Shown here: positions 26,963 through 38,148 of the stretch, one piece after another
Layout: the number at the start of each line of letters is the position of its first letter
How positions within the stretch are numbered: position 1 is the first letter of the stretch
Assembly (NCBI GenBank): GCA_008080595.1
Contig: VIKI01000018.1
Location: 1-48,141 of the forward strand
Reading direction: 5' to 3'
Length of the DNA: 48,141 nucleotides
From: Comamonadaceae bacterium
Lineage (GTDB): Bacteria; Pseudomonadota; Gammaproteobacteria; Burkholderiales; Burkholderiaceae_C
Notes under the pieces: generated by a model
The model's input: only the letters and a program-made list of their open reading frames with translations
The model's database searches: none
Told to the model about the DNA's origin: nothing
Made by a program: the position numbers and the translations under genes

Positions 26963-27892
26963 TCAATACCCCCGTCCCACATCCACCCTTCCCGCCACCG
27001 ACTCCCCGCGCGCCATGGCGGCAATCTTGCCGACGATCTGCGCAATGCTGTCCTCGCGCAGGGTGCGGGCCGAGGTATGCGGGGTCAGCGTGATCCTGGG
27101 CTCGCGCCAGAACGGGTGCTCGGCAGGCAGCGGCTCGGTGCGAAATACGTCCAGCAGCGCACCGACCAACTGGCCGCTGTGAATAAGCGCCAGCAAATCC
27201 TCATCCACCAGATGCGCACCTCGCGCCACGTTGATGACGTAGCCGCCGGGTTGCAAGCGACTCAAAGTGTCGCGATTCAGGATATTGGCGGTCTCGGGCG
27301 TGAGTGGCAGCAGGTTCACCAGTACGCGGCTGCTGGCCAGAAAGTCATGGAACTGCGCCGGGCCGTGAAAGCCGCGCACGCCGTCGAGCTGCTTGGGTGT
27401 TTGGCTCCAGCCCAGCACCGGAAACTCGAAGTGCGCCAAAGCCTGCGCCACCCGCGCGCCCAGCACGCCCAGGCCCATCACCCCCACGGGAAAGTCGCGG
27501 CGCTGGCGCGGCGGGTAATACGTCCAATGCCCAGCGTGCACATCGTCGGCATAGGCGTTGAGGTCACGGAATTGGCGAATCACCGCCTGACACACATATT
27601 CGGCCATCTGCACCGCCATGCCCGCGTCTTCAAGCCGCACCACCACAGCCTGCGGCGGCAAGCGCAGCTTGAGTAACGCATCCACTCCCGCGCCGATATT
27701 AAATATGGCCTTGAGCTGGGGTTGCTCGTCAAAAAACGCCTGTGGCGGCATCCAGACCACGGCCACATCTGCCTGCGCAGCACCTGGCTGCCACACGGCC
27801 ACATCTGCCTGCGGCAAGGCCGTGCGCAGGCCAGCCAGCCAGGGTTCAGGATCAGTGTTGGTGCAGCAGAAGCTGATGCGAAAGGGGGTCAT
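26963..27892 (-). CDS. ghrA: Glyoxylate/hydroxypyruvate reductase A
   Basis: The 309-residue NAD(P)H-dependent 2-hydroxyacid dehydrogenase reduces glyoxylate and hydroxypyruvate. It has the Rossmann motif VGVMGLGVLGARVAQAL, the catalytic Arg in VINVARGAHLVDEDLL, the Glu in FRTEPLP and the His in LTPHTSA. Length matches GhrA. The ATG at 27892 is chosen over one four codons upstream. Near the N-terminus a 20-nt sequence beginning CACGGCCACATC recurs 36 bp apart (27758 and 27794), giving ADVAVWQPGAAQ-ADVAVVW, so a small tandem duplication may have occurred. Confidence 0.9.
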   Translation of the reverse strand: MTPFRISFCCTNTDPEPWLAGLRTALPQADVAVWQPGAAQADVAVVWMPPQAFFDEQPQLKAIFNIGAGVDALLKLRLPPQAVVVRLEDAGMAVQMAEYVCQAVIRQFRDLNAYADDVHAGHWTYYPPRQRRDFPVGVMGLGVLGARVAQALAHFEFPVLGWSQTPKQLDGVRGFHGPAQFHDFLASSRVLVNLLPLTPETANILNRDTLSRLQPGGYVINVARGAHLVDEDLLALIHSGQLVGALLDVFRTEPLPAEHPFWREPRITLTPHTSARTLREDSIAQIVGKIAAMARGESVAGRVDVGRGY

Positions 27893-27955
27893 GATTGCTT
27901 TCAATTAAATAGCTGCTTGCGCAGAAGGTACGGTGGCTAGAGGCCAATTTTGTTC
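27893..27955 (-). repeat. Dispersed short repeat upstream of ghrA
   Basis: The minus strand reads ATTGGCCTCTAGCCACC, then CTGCGCAAGCAGCTATTTAA and TGAAAGCA, one of the best matches to the family consensus. Unlike the other copies it is intergenic, lying directly before the ghrA start and possibly inside its 5' untranslated region. Confidence 0.65.
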
Positions 27956-28029
27956 ATAAATTTGTATCAATCCCCAGCGTTGACGATGCGGATGGCCCTT
28001 TCACCTTGATCACCCGTAGGTCACACTGC

Positions 28030-28422
28030 TCATTCCGGCTCATGGCAGGCCACACACAGCTTGTTGCCATCCGGGTCACGAAAATAGGCCCCGTAGTAAT
28101 GCGCGTGGTACTCAGGGCGCAACCCCGGCTGGCCTTCAGAAGTGCCGCCGTTTTGCAGGGCCACTTCATACGCTTGCCGAACCATGAGGCGAGTAGCGGC
28201 CATAAACGCCACCATGGTGCCATTGCCCGGCGAGGGGGCCTGCCCGTTGTGAGGATGCGCAATCACAAACAAAGGCCGCGCCACCGGCTGGGATTGCCAG
28301 CCCGCCCAAGGCCGATCGGGCTCACAAAAGCGCTGCTGAATACCCAGCACGCGCATCAGCGGCTCGTAAAACACCAGGGCGCGGTCAAAGTCTGTGATGC
28401 CTACGAATATGTGCGAAAACAT
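28030..28422 (-). CDS. VOC-family (glyoxalase/bleomycin resistance-like) protein
   Basis: The 130-residue product has the paired beta-alpha-beta pattern of the vicinal oxygen chelate fold: start MFSHIFVGITDFDRALVFYEPLMRVLG and end YYGAYFRDPDGNKLCVACHEPE. The metal ligands are presumably the early His and the Glu of the terminal strand. Substrate unknown. This subgroup is common as an orphan gene. It lies upstream of ghrA on the same strand, about 140 bp away. Confidence 0.82.
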   Translation of the reverse strand: MFSHIFVGITDFDRALVFYEPLMRVLGIQQRFCEPDRPWAGWQSQPVARPLFVIAHPHNGQAPSPGNGTMVAFMAATRLMVRQAYEVALQNGGTSEGQPGLRPEYHAHYYGAYFRDPDGNKLCVACHEPE

Positions 28423-31084
<2,662 letters not shown>

Positions 31085-31179
31085 GGCGGATGTGATGATG
31101 GCCTTGGCCTGCGGGTCAAGGTCACCTGCATTCGCGTGGAGCCACCGGATCAGTGCCACAGACATCCGTGCAAAGGGGT

Positions 31180-31605
31180 TCACCGTTGAAGACGGCTTGA
31201 GAACTGGCTTTCCGGCGGCGGCGCACTGCGCAAGGTGAGAATCCAGCGGGCGAGCATCAAAGCTTCCTCATCCGAGATGGCGTTCGCGGGCATTACCGCA
31301 GCCCCCCAGGCACCGATGCTGCCGTGTTTGATTTTGCTGGCCAGAAAAAGCTCCGTTGCCGGGTTGTGCTCGTACCGGTTGGCGATGTCGCTGTAGGTGG
31401 GGCCAACACGTTTCACACCCAGGGTATGGCACCCCAAACAGCCTCGATCCACCGCTATTTCTGACCCGCGCACCATGCTGTGGCTGTTGCAAACCTGGAA
31501 TTCATTGCGGGCCAGAGAAGGCAGTGAGATGAGTGCCGAGCCCCAAAAAATCACCCGGCTGATCAAGACCAATGCCAACTTGCCGAAGAGAATAAGTTTC
31601 ATCAT
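31180..31605 (-). CDS. Small exported class I cytochrome c
   Basis: The 141-residue product has an N-terminal membrane/signal segment (about residues 3-32) and a single haem-binding CLGCH (C56, C59, H60), with a likely axial Met in AAVMPANA (M105). These match c551/c552-type cytochromes, which shuttle electrons in the periplasm. Such cytochromes can also donate electrons to peroxidases, but katG is cytoplasmic and transcribed convergently, so no link is implied. ATG 31605 has GAGGG upstream; ATG 31602 is an alternative. Confidence 0.82.
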   Translation of the reverse strand: MMKLILFGKLALVLISRVIFWGSALISLPSLARNEFQVCNSHSMVRGSEIAVDRGCLGCHTLGVKRVGPTYSDIANRYEHNPATELFLASKIKHGSIGAWGAAVMPANAISDEEALMLARWILTLRSAPPPESQFSSRLQR

Positions 31606-31672
31606 GATGAAGCCCTCGGTTGACAAATATGCAGGCAAGCCGCCATCCTAGCCATTAGAAGCCAAGTTTGAC

Positions 31673-31690
31673 ATCCCCCATTTGGGGGAT
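31673..31690. repeat. Perfect palindrome upstream of the MFS gene
   Basis: ATCCCCCA and TGGGGGAT form 8-bp arms around TT. A second palindrome, CGCCCCT-CC-AGGGGCG, lies at 31738-31753, and a TATAGT hexamer at 31732-31737 partly precedes it. They may be regulatory sites of the MFS gene or generic small repeats; neither is matched to a known regulator. Confidence 0.4.
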
Positions 31691-31816
31691 TTGCACATGG
31701 CGATTGGCCTACGGCACCTGCTTCCATCCCTTATAGTTCGCCCCTCCAGGGGCGAGGTCGCTAGACCACCTGCTCTGCCAAAACTAAAGGTGCGTGGCAC
31801 CCATGCCAAGGACACC

Positions 31817-33037
31817 ATGACTGCAACCAAAGAACCCCGCCCGTTGACACGGCTGCAAATTGGCCTGGTGATCTTGGCGCTGGCCTGCGGCGGCTTTGGG
31901 ATCGGCACTGGAGAATTCGCCATCATGGGCCTACTGCCTGATGTGGCACACACCTTTGCGGTGACGACCCCGCAGGCCGGTTATGTCATCAGCGCCTACG
32001 CGCTGGGCGTGGTGGTGGGTGCACCGCTGATCGCCATGGCAGGTGCGACATCCTCGCGCCGCACCCTGCTGCTGATTCTGATGACGGTTTTTGCCATCGG
32101 CAATCTGGCCAGTGCGCTGGCTCCTGATTTTTTGAGCTTCATCGTGTTGCGCTTTCTCACCGGCCTGCCGCATGGGGCCTACTTTGGTGTCTCAGCGCTG
32201 GTTGCGGCCTCTCTGGTGCCGGGGCATATGCGAGCCCGGGCGGTGGGCTATGTGATGCTGGGGCTCACGGTAGCCACGCTGATTGGCACGCCGGTTATGG
32301 CGCTGTTTGGCCAAGCCTTGAGCTGGCGCGTGATGTTTCTGACGGTGGGGCTGATCGGTGTTCTGACCATGACGCTGATCTGGCTCTACCTGCCGCGCGA
32401 CAAGCCCGCCGCAAGTGCCAGCGTGATGCGGGAACTGGTGGCCTTTACCCATCCGCAAGTGCTGCTGACACTCACGCTGGCCGCCACCGGCTTTGGCGGC
32501 ATGTTTTCGGTCTTCTCCTACATCGCCAGCACGGCCACCGAGGTGGCGCACCTGCCTGTGGTCATGATCCCGGTGATCATGGCCCTGTTTGGCATCGGCA
32601 TGAATGTGGGCAATGTGGTGGGCTCCAAATTGGCGGATCGGTCGCTGTTGGGAACCATAGGCGGCATGCTGGTGTTCAACATCGTGGTGATGACGCTGTT
32701 CAGCCTGACCGCGGCCCATCCGCTGATGCTGTACGCCTCGACGTTTTTGATCGGCTGCACCTTTGCCGCAGGTCCGGCCATCCAGACCCGGCTGATGGAC
32801 GTGGCAGCCGACGGTCAGACCTTGGCCGCCGCCTCGATGCACTCGGCCTTCAACGTCGCCAACGCCTTGGGCGCATGGCTAGGCGGGCTGGTGATTGCCT
32901 TGGGTTACGGCTACGCAGCTACCGGTTATGTGGGCGCGGCGCTGTCATTTTTGGGGCTGTTTGTGTTTGCTGCGTCTGTTTTGCTGGAGCGACGCAGTGG
33001 GTGCGCTTGTGGCAATGCTTGTGCGGCGGGGACATGA
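31817..33037 (+). CDS. MFS drug/sugar efflux transporter (AraJ/YdhP-like)
   Basis: The 406-residue protein has 12 predicted membrane segments and the DHA1-type signature GIGTGEFAIMGLLPDVA in TM1, with GVVVGAPLIAMAGAT and RFLTGLPHGAYFGVSALVAA further on. These are typical of AraJ/YdhP exporters, proton-driven efflux proteins whose natural substrates are often unknown. ATG 31817 fits the conserved start. The C-terminal tail has an unusual RRSGCACGNACAAGT ending. Confidence 0.85.
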   Translation: MTATKEPRPLTRLQIGLVILALACGGFGIGTGEFAIMGLLPDVAHTFAVTTPQAGYVISAYALGVVVGAPLIAMAGATSSRRTLLLILMTVFAIGNLASALAPDFLSFIVLRFLTGLPHGAYFGVSALVAASLVPGHMRARAVGYVMLGLTVATLIGTPVMALFGQALSWRVMFLTVGLIGVLTMTLIWLYLPRDKPAASASVMRELVAFTHPQVLLTLTLAATGFGGMFSVFSYIASTATEVAHLPVVMIPVIMALFGIGMNVGNVVGSKLADRSLLGTIGGMLVFNIVVMTLFSLTAAHPLMLYASTFLIGCTFAAGPAIQTRLMDVAADGQTLAAASMHSAFNVANALGAWLGGLVIALGYGYAATGYVGAALSFLGLFVFAASVLLERRSGCACGNACAAGT

Positions 33038-33136
33038 GGTGCTGCGGTGCCGAAGAACACCCACGCTGGACTCGTGGCGGGGATGAGTGCGCTGGAGATA
33101 TCCGTAGCAACTGGAGATGTTTCGGTGCATCAAGAT

Positions 33137-33162
33137 GTCGGGTTACGCTACGCTAACCCGAC
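33137..33162. repeat. REP-like palindrome
   Basis: GTCGGGTTA and TAACCCGAC form perfect 9-bp arms around CGCTACGC. On the minus strand it reads as the GTAGGTCGGGTTAGCG-type intergenic repeat often seen in proteobacterial genomes. It lies just before the left end of the truncated liuD copy. Confidence 0.6.
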
Positions 33163-33169
33163 CTACGCG

Positions 33170-33540
33170 ACGGCCCTCCACCACCTGATCACCCGGCGCG
33201 TAGAGCAGCTCGGTCACCACGCCGTCTTGGGGGGGTGATGGTGTGTTCCAGCTTCATTGCATCCATCACGGCCAGCGCCTGGCCTTTTTTGACGCTGTCA
33301 CCTGCACGGACGGCAAACGACACCAGTTTGCCGGGCACGTGGGCGGTCAGGCAGCCGCCTTCGGCGTGCACTTCACCGGCGTGCGCCAGCAGGTCCACCG
33401 CTATGATTTGTGTAGCTCTTTGCGCAGTGTAGATGTGCGTTACCTCCCCTTTTCGATACACATTCACTAGCGTGCGCTGATCCGCAAAGCGCAGGTCAAT
33501 GCCCTGCGGGGTGGCAGCAAATTCGAGAACGCCTGCTGCA
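33170..33540 (-). pseudogene. Truncated, frameshifted copy of the liuD 3' end
   Basis: About 370 bp match the 3' end of the liuD gene (34390-34765) at roughly 85-90 percent identity by eye. The translated copy contains GVLEFAATPQGIDLRFADQ, a barrel-like middle and the biotin-attachment motif VMDAMKLEH. After that motif a small deletion shifts the frame (TPPRRRGDRA...). The remaining 5' part of the gene is absent. It carries the same repeat-like stretch as the parent copy, so the duplication happened after that stretch arose. The parDE module lies between the two copies. Confidence 0.82.
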
Positions 33541-33753
33541 GCGGCCAGCGTCTGAGCAAGTCGCGGGACGCGGTTGCCCGTGTCTCCAACTATGATGGTC
33601 GGCCAGATTCGGGCGAGGTCAAGCAGAGGTAAGTGAGTAAGTATTTTGTTCCCGTCGAAATAGTGGTAAAAAAGCAAGGTGCATGAGCTTTTTTCCCCTG
33701 AGCGTTTCCCAATGAGCACATCGCCCCACCAGATCACAAGAAATGGACATCCC

Positions 33754-34023
33754 ATGACCGCCGCTACCCACTATGAGAATGCCAACTTCTTGCGCGAACT
33801 GGCGGAGAGCCTGCCGCGCATTCGGCCGCAGGGCCACAGCCAGAGCCAGGCCGAGCTACTGCAACGGCTGGCTGACGAGGAATTGGCCCAGGCCCAGCAC
33901 GATGAGTGGATTCGCGACAAGGTTGCTGCAGCACGCGCCGACAACAGGCCCACGGTCTCCACCGACGACGTTCTGGCCCGCCTGGATGCTCGCCACGATA
34001 GGGTGAGCCGTGCATCGCGTTGA
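33754..34023 (+). CDS. Type II antitoxin (ParD/StbD-like)
   Basis: The 89-residue protein is largely helical and charged, with a C-terminal region (TVSTDDVLARLDARHDRV) typical of antitoxins paired with ParE/RelE toxins. The toxin gene overlaps its end by 14 bp. In-frame ATGs at 33712 and earlier exist; 33754 is preferred because the conserved-looking part begins there. The DNA-binding domain is not clearly recognised. Confidence 0.7.
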   Translation: MTAATHYENANFLRELAESLPRIRPQGHSQSQAELLQRLADEELAQAQHDEWIRDKVAAARADNRPTVSTDDVLARLDARHDRVSRASR

Positions 34024-34306
34024 TTGGAGTGCTTCGGCCCTTGAAGACATCGAGGCCCTGTTTGACTACCTGACTGAAAACGCCTCTTTATGGGATGCGG
34101 CGAACCTGTGCAAGAACCTGGTGCGCAGCACAGAGCGCCTGGCCGAGTTCCCGAGACTTTACGAAGCCGCGCCTCAATACGGAGAAGGCGTGCGCCGCAT
34201 CAGCCTGTCCGGCCAGCATGTCCTCTACGAGGTGAATGACCAGGCGCAAGCCGTCACGGTGCTGGCTGTTGTGGGCCAGCGTCAAAACCCACGGCTGGTT
34301 CGATAA
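34010..34306 (+). CDS. ParE/RelE-family toxin
   Basis: The 98-residue product starts at GTG 34010 and shows the ParE fold pattern: VDWSASALEDIEALFDYLTEN, two helices, then RRISLSGQHVLYEVNDQAQAVTVLAVVGQRQNP. The final strand with VLAVVGQRQNP is highly characteristic of ParE. ParE toxins poison gyrase, while RelE relatives cleave mRNA; the sequence is closer to ParE. It forms a module with the overlapping antitoxin gene. Confidence 0.85.
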   Translation: MHRVDWSASALEDIEALFDYLTENASLWDAANLCKNLVRSTERLAEFPRLYEAAPQYGEGVRRISLSGQHVLYEVNDQAQAVTVLAVVGQRQNPRLVR

Positions 34307-34617
34307 GAACCCACAAAATTCCCCACCTTGCGGCAAAAACAACGCCACGCATCCCCTCACACAGCCGCATCCCCCAACCTCAGCAACTCCGCCCCCTCCA
34401 CCACCTGATCCCCCGGCACGTAGAGCAGCTCGGTCACCACGCCGTCTTGGGGGGCGGCGATGGTGTGTTCCATCTTCATCGCGTCCATCACCGCCAGCGC
34501 CTGGCCTTTTTTGACGCTGTCACCTGCACGGACGGCAAACGACACCAGCTTGCCGGGCATGGGTGCGGTCAGGCGGCCACCTTCGGCGTGGACTTCACCG
34601 GCGTGCGCCAGCAGGTC

Positions 34618-34665
34618 AATCGCTATGATTTGTGTAGCTCCTTGCGCAGTATGGATGTGGGCTAC
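34618..34665 (-). repeat. Possible partial copy of the dispersed short repeat in liuD
   Basis: The minus strand contains TGCGCAAGGAGCTACACAAA and ATAGCGATT, matching the right half of the family. The same stretch occurs in the truncated copy (about 33396-33435). The left half (GGCCTCTAG) is missing, so this may be a degenerate or half element. Confidence 0.4.
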
Positions 34666-35160
34666 CTCGCCTTTTCGATACACATTCACCAGCATTCTCT
34701 GGCCCGCAAAGCGCAGGTCGATGCCTTGCGGGGTGGCGGCAAATTCAAGCAGGCCTGCGGCATCGCCGACCTTGAACGACAGTGCGCCGTCGTGCAGGTG
34801 GGTCAGTTGGGCCTGCACATGGTCACCGGCAAATTCAAACTCGAAGCGTCGGCGGCAGCGGCCAACGCCAGGCCGATACGCTCCTGGTGGAACAGCACGG
34901 CGGCTTCGCGAGGGATCAGCGCGGTGTCGAGCTGTGCGTTGGCAAACGAGTCGCTGTGCACCACATGGCGCAAGAACTGCACGTTGGTGGTGAGTCCAAC
35001 GATGTGGGTTTGCGCCAGCGCCGTGTCCAGCCGGGCCAGCGCCTGGGCACGGGTGTCGCCATGCACGATGAGCTTGGCCACCATGGAGTCGTAATAGGGG
35101 CTGATGCTGTCACCCTGGCGCACGCCGTCGTCAAAGCGCACGGGGTGCGCGGGGGGCATG

Positions 35161-35210
35161 CCCTCACCCCGGCCCTCTCCCAGGGGGCGAGGGGGAAATA
35201 CCGGGGGCAA
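35161..35210. repeat. CCCTCACCCC-type palindromic repeat inserted in liuD
   Basis: The plus strand begins CCCTCACCCCGGCCCTCTCC and continues into GGGGGCGAGGGGG, forming an imperfect palindrome of a kind common between genes in many proteobacteria. It is in frame and encodes FPPRPLGEGRGEG, located between HVSFLP and VRFDDGVRQGD, where relatives have only a few residues. Confidence 0.6.
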
Positions 35211-36312
35211 GAACGACACATGCGCGGGCTTGCGGTACACGTCCAGGGTGCCGGTGGCGGGCAGGAAGTTGTTGTCGGGGTTCTCAGCGCAGATGCGTGC
35301 TTCGATGGCGTGGCCGGTGATGCTGAGCTGTTCTTGTCTGAGCGGCAGCGGCTCGCCACTGGCCACGCGTAATTGCCATTCGACCAAGTCCTGGCCGGTG
35401 ATCGCTTCTGTGACCGGGTGTTCGACTTGCAGGCGGGTGTTCATTTCCATGAAGAAGAAGGTCATGCTGCCGTCTTCGCGCTGCTCCACGATGAATTCCA
35501 CCGTGCCTGCGCCGACGTAGTTCACCGCACGCGCCGCAGCCACGGCAGCGTTGCCCATTTGCTGGCGCAACGCTTGCGTCATACCGGGTGCGGGGGCTTC
35601 TTCCAGCACCTTCTGGTGGCGGCGCTGCACCGAGCAGTCGCGCTCAAACAAGTAGACGTAATTTCCCTGTGTGTCGCCAAACACCTGGATCTCGATGTGG
35701 CGTGGGCGCTGGACGTATTTCTCGATCAGCACCGCGTCACTGCCAAAACTGTTGATGGCTTCGCGTTTGCAGCTGGCCAGCGCGTCCAGAAAATCTTGTG
35801 ACCGCTCCACCGCCCGCATGCCTTTGCCGCCGCCACCGGCGCTGGCTTTGATCAACACCGGGTAGCCGATCTCGTCGGCCTTCAGATGCAGCAGCGCCGG
35901 GTCTTGGTCTGCGCCGTGGTAACCAGGCACCAGGGGCACACCAGCGCGTTCCATCAGTTGTTTGGATTCGGCCTTCAGGCCCATGGCCTGGATGGCGCTG
36001 GCCGGTGGGCCAATGAACACCAGCCCCGCCGCTGCGCAGGCCTTGGCAAAGTCTTCGTTCTCGCTCAAAAAACCATAGCCAGGGTGGATCGCCTGAGCCC
36101 CGGTGGCCTGGGCTGCGGCGATGATTTTTTCCCAGCGCAGGTAGCTGTCTTGGGGCGCACTGCCACCCAGGTAAACCGATTCGTCGCAGGCGGCGACGTG
36201 TTTGGCGTTGGCATCGGCATCGGAATAAACAGCTACCGTTTTAATAGCTAGTCGCGCAGCAGTGGCGGCAACGCGGCAGGCGATCTCCCCGCGGTTGGCG
36301 ATGAGGATTTTG

Positions 36313-37335
36313 TTAAACATGTCTGGTTTCTTTCCTATCAAAATGAATGGAGGTATCCGCTAGGCAAGCCGTTACGGCATGAAAGGCGGGTTTGGCCTGC
36401 CCTTGTGCATCAAACAGCATGGGGCGCTGGGCTTGTCCGTCGGCACGGCGCTGCCCCTGTGACCAACGGTTGAGCCAGCTGTCAGCGTCGGTCACGTTCC
36501 ACATGACGATCATTTCAACGGCGGGATGGCTCAAACAAGCTTGCGTAAAGTCCCGGTAGAGCGCGGCAATGGCGGCATCCCGCGAAGCCACATCACCCTG
36601 CCACTGCGCATCACTGACATCCAGTTCGGTGACTTGAATACTCAACCCCAAGGCACGTAATTCATCAAAAAAGCGCAGCAGTTTGCTCGCTGAAAATTTC
36701 CGTGACACATTCAGGTGGGCCTGCACCCCCATGGTGTCGATGAGGGTTCCGCGTTGCACCCAGCGCTCCAACATTCGCAGCACCGCGCTGCGGCGCTGTT
36801 CGCACCAGGGCTCGTCTTGCTCCATGCCATAGTCGTTGTAGGCCAGTTTGGCGTGCGGGTCTGCGGCGCGGGCCAGTTCAAACAGCGCGGGGTATCGATC
36901 CACGCCCCACAGCCTGGACAAAACCGATTCGCGCATGCCCGTGGGCTGATCTGCGTCGATGACTTCGTTGAGCACATCCCAGGTGTGGATGCGCCCCTGG
37001 TAGCGCGACAAGGCCAGCGTATGCCCACGCAGTTGGGCCTTCAAGCCATCAGCCATTTCGGCCACCCGATCCGCCTGCGTGTAGTCCGGCATGCCAAACA
37101 TGTTTTCGATATGCCGCCACTTCATGGCGTTCTCTGCCGTGATCACCCCCGCATGCTGCTTTAACAGTTCTTTGACCGGTTGCTTGTCGGCATAACCTGG
37201 GCTGACAGCAAACCCAAAGCGCCGCCCCGATGTGCGTGCCAGCGCATCCAGACCGCCAGGGGTTTGGGCCTGTGCCGCCCCATGCCAACCCACGCAGGCC
37301 AGCGCCGCACTGCCGAGCCATTCACGCCGATTCAT
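36313..37335 (-). CDS. GH10 endo-1,4-beta-xylanase with an internal gap
   Basis: The 340-residue product has a Tat-like signal (NRREWLGSAALACVGWHGAAQA) and GH10 hallmarks: AENAMKW, the acid/base Glu in WDVLNEVI and the nucleophile Glu in VTELDV, plus MWNVTDADSWL. Between RGHTL and RYQGRIHTWDVLNE only a few residues remain, while relatives have about 30 more, including the Trp-His after HTL that line the active site. The gap keeps the frame. The protein may therefore be inactive or misassembled. It lies between liuC and liuD on the same strand, an unusual place for a xylanase. Confidence 0.8.
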   Translation of the reverse strand: MNRREWLGSAALACVGWHGAAQAQTPGGLDALARTSGRRFGFAVSPGYADKQPVKELLKQHAGVITAENAMKWRHIENMFGMPDYTQADRVAEMADGLKAQLRGHTLALSRYQGRIHTWDVLNEVIDADQPTGMRESVLSRLWGVDRYPALFELARAADPHAKLAYNDYGMEQDEPWCEQRRSAVLRMLERWVQRGTLIDTMGVQAHLNVSRKFSASKLLRFFDELRALGLSIQVTELDVSDAQWQGDVASRDAAIAALYRDFTQACLSHPAVEMIVMWNVTDADSWLNRWSQGQRRADGQAQRPMLFDAQGQAKPAFHAVTACLADTSIHFDRKETRHV

Positions 37336-37371
37336 GTGACGGGTGACCAAAAGGGGTTGATGACCATGTCC

Positions 37372-38148
37372 TTAAGCCAGCCAACTCGGCTTGCGTTTTT
37401 GCAGGAAGGATTGCACGCCCTCCTTGCCTTCGCTGCTGGCGCGGATGTTGGCGATGCCCTCCACCGTGCGGGCGATCAGCGCGCTGTCAATCTCTTTGCC
37501 CGCCACGTCGTGCAGCAGGGCTTTGCATTCCGCGACGGCATTCGGGCTGGCATTGACCAGCGCTTGGGTGATCTCGCCAACCTTGTCGTCGAGTTGATCT
37601 GCGCGGGTCACGGCATGCACAAAGCCGATGCGCAAGGCCTCTGCCGCATCAAAGCGCTCAGCCGTTAAAAAGTAGCGATGGGCGGCACGGGCCCCCATGG
37701 CGCGGATCACGTAGGGGCTGATGGTGGCGGGGTACAGACCGAGCTTGACCTCGCTCAGGCAGTAGTTGGCCGTATCCACACTCACCGCCATGTCACACGC
37801 TGCCACCAGGCCCATGCCACCGGCATACACATCGCCCTGGATGCGAGCCACGGTGGGTTTGGGGCAGGTGTAGATCGTGTGCAGCATGCCGGCCAGCTGG
37901 GCTGCATCGGCCAGGTTTTCAGCGTGGCCGTAGTCAGCCATGCGGCGCATCCAGTTCAGGTCAGCGCCAGCACAAAAGGCAGGCCCCTCGGCAGCCAAGA
38001 CGATGGCGCGCACTTGGCTGTCCCGCCCAAGCTGGGTGAAGGCGGCAGTAAGCTCGGCAATCACCTCGTCGTTGAAGGCGTTGCGCACTTCGGGGCGGTT
38101 GAGGGTGACGGTGGCAACCGCACCAGTTTCAATCTTCAGTGTGGCCAT
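37372..38148 (-). CDS. liuC: Methylglutaconyl-CoA hydratase (enoyl-CoA hydratase family)
   Basis: The 258-residue crotonase-family enzyme has the oxyanion-hole motifs FCAGADLNWMRRM and GDVYAGGMGLVAACDMAV and the LSEVKLGLYPATISPYV segment typical of LiuC. LiuC hydrates 3-methylglutaconyl-CoA to HMG-CoA, between methylcrotonyl-CoA carboxylase (LiuB/LiuD) and HMG-CoA lyase. Its start lies 13 bp inside the vapC coding sequence, so its translation may be coupled to the toxin gene. Confidence 0.9.
   Translation of the reverse strand: MATLKIETGAVATVTLNRPEVRNAFNDEVIAELTAAFTQLGRDSQVRAIVLAAEGPAFCAGADLNWMRRMADYGHAENLADAAQLAGMLHTIYTCPKPTVARIQGDVYAGGMGLVAACDMAVSVDTANYCLSEVKLGLYPATISPYVIRAMGARAAHRYFLTAERFDAAEALRIGFVHAVTRADQLDDKVGEITQALVNASPNAVAECKALLHDVAGKEIDSALIARTVEGIANIRASSEGKEGVQSFLQKRKPSWLA

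Larger units (their letters stand above)
34357..36320 (-). pseudogene. liuD: Methylcrotonyl-CoA carboxylase biotin-containing subunit, frameshifted
   Basis: The N-terminal part from ATG 36320 is a normal biotin carboxylase (KILIANRGEIACRVA, ASAGGGGKGMR, FFFMEMNTRLQVEHPVTE). The C-terminal part, including the biotinyl lysine in MDAMKMEH, continues in a different frame after 34852-34860. Compared with relatives roughly 20-35 residues are absent at the junction (before RRRFEFEFAGDHVQAQL), so the deletion is not a multiple of three. The enzyme carboxylates 3-methylcrotonyl-CoA in leucine catabolism with LiuB. A G+C-rich repeat adds about 20 residues near 35161. The start overlaps the GH10 stop by 8 bp. 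Confidence 0.8.

Noticed and set aside
33668-33694. AAAAAAGC/GCTTTTTT inverted repeat upstream of the parD start
   Set aside because: The stem is almost only A-T pairs, and it lies before rather than after a gene, so a terminator call is not supported.
36220-36265. Sequence resembling the short dispersed repeat in the 5' part of liuD
   Set aside because: The stretch encodes the normal family residues (RLAIKTVAVYS) without any extra length, so the similarity is probably chance.
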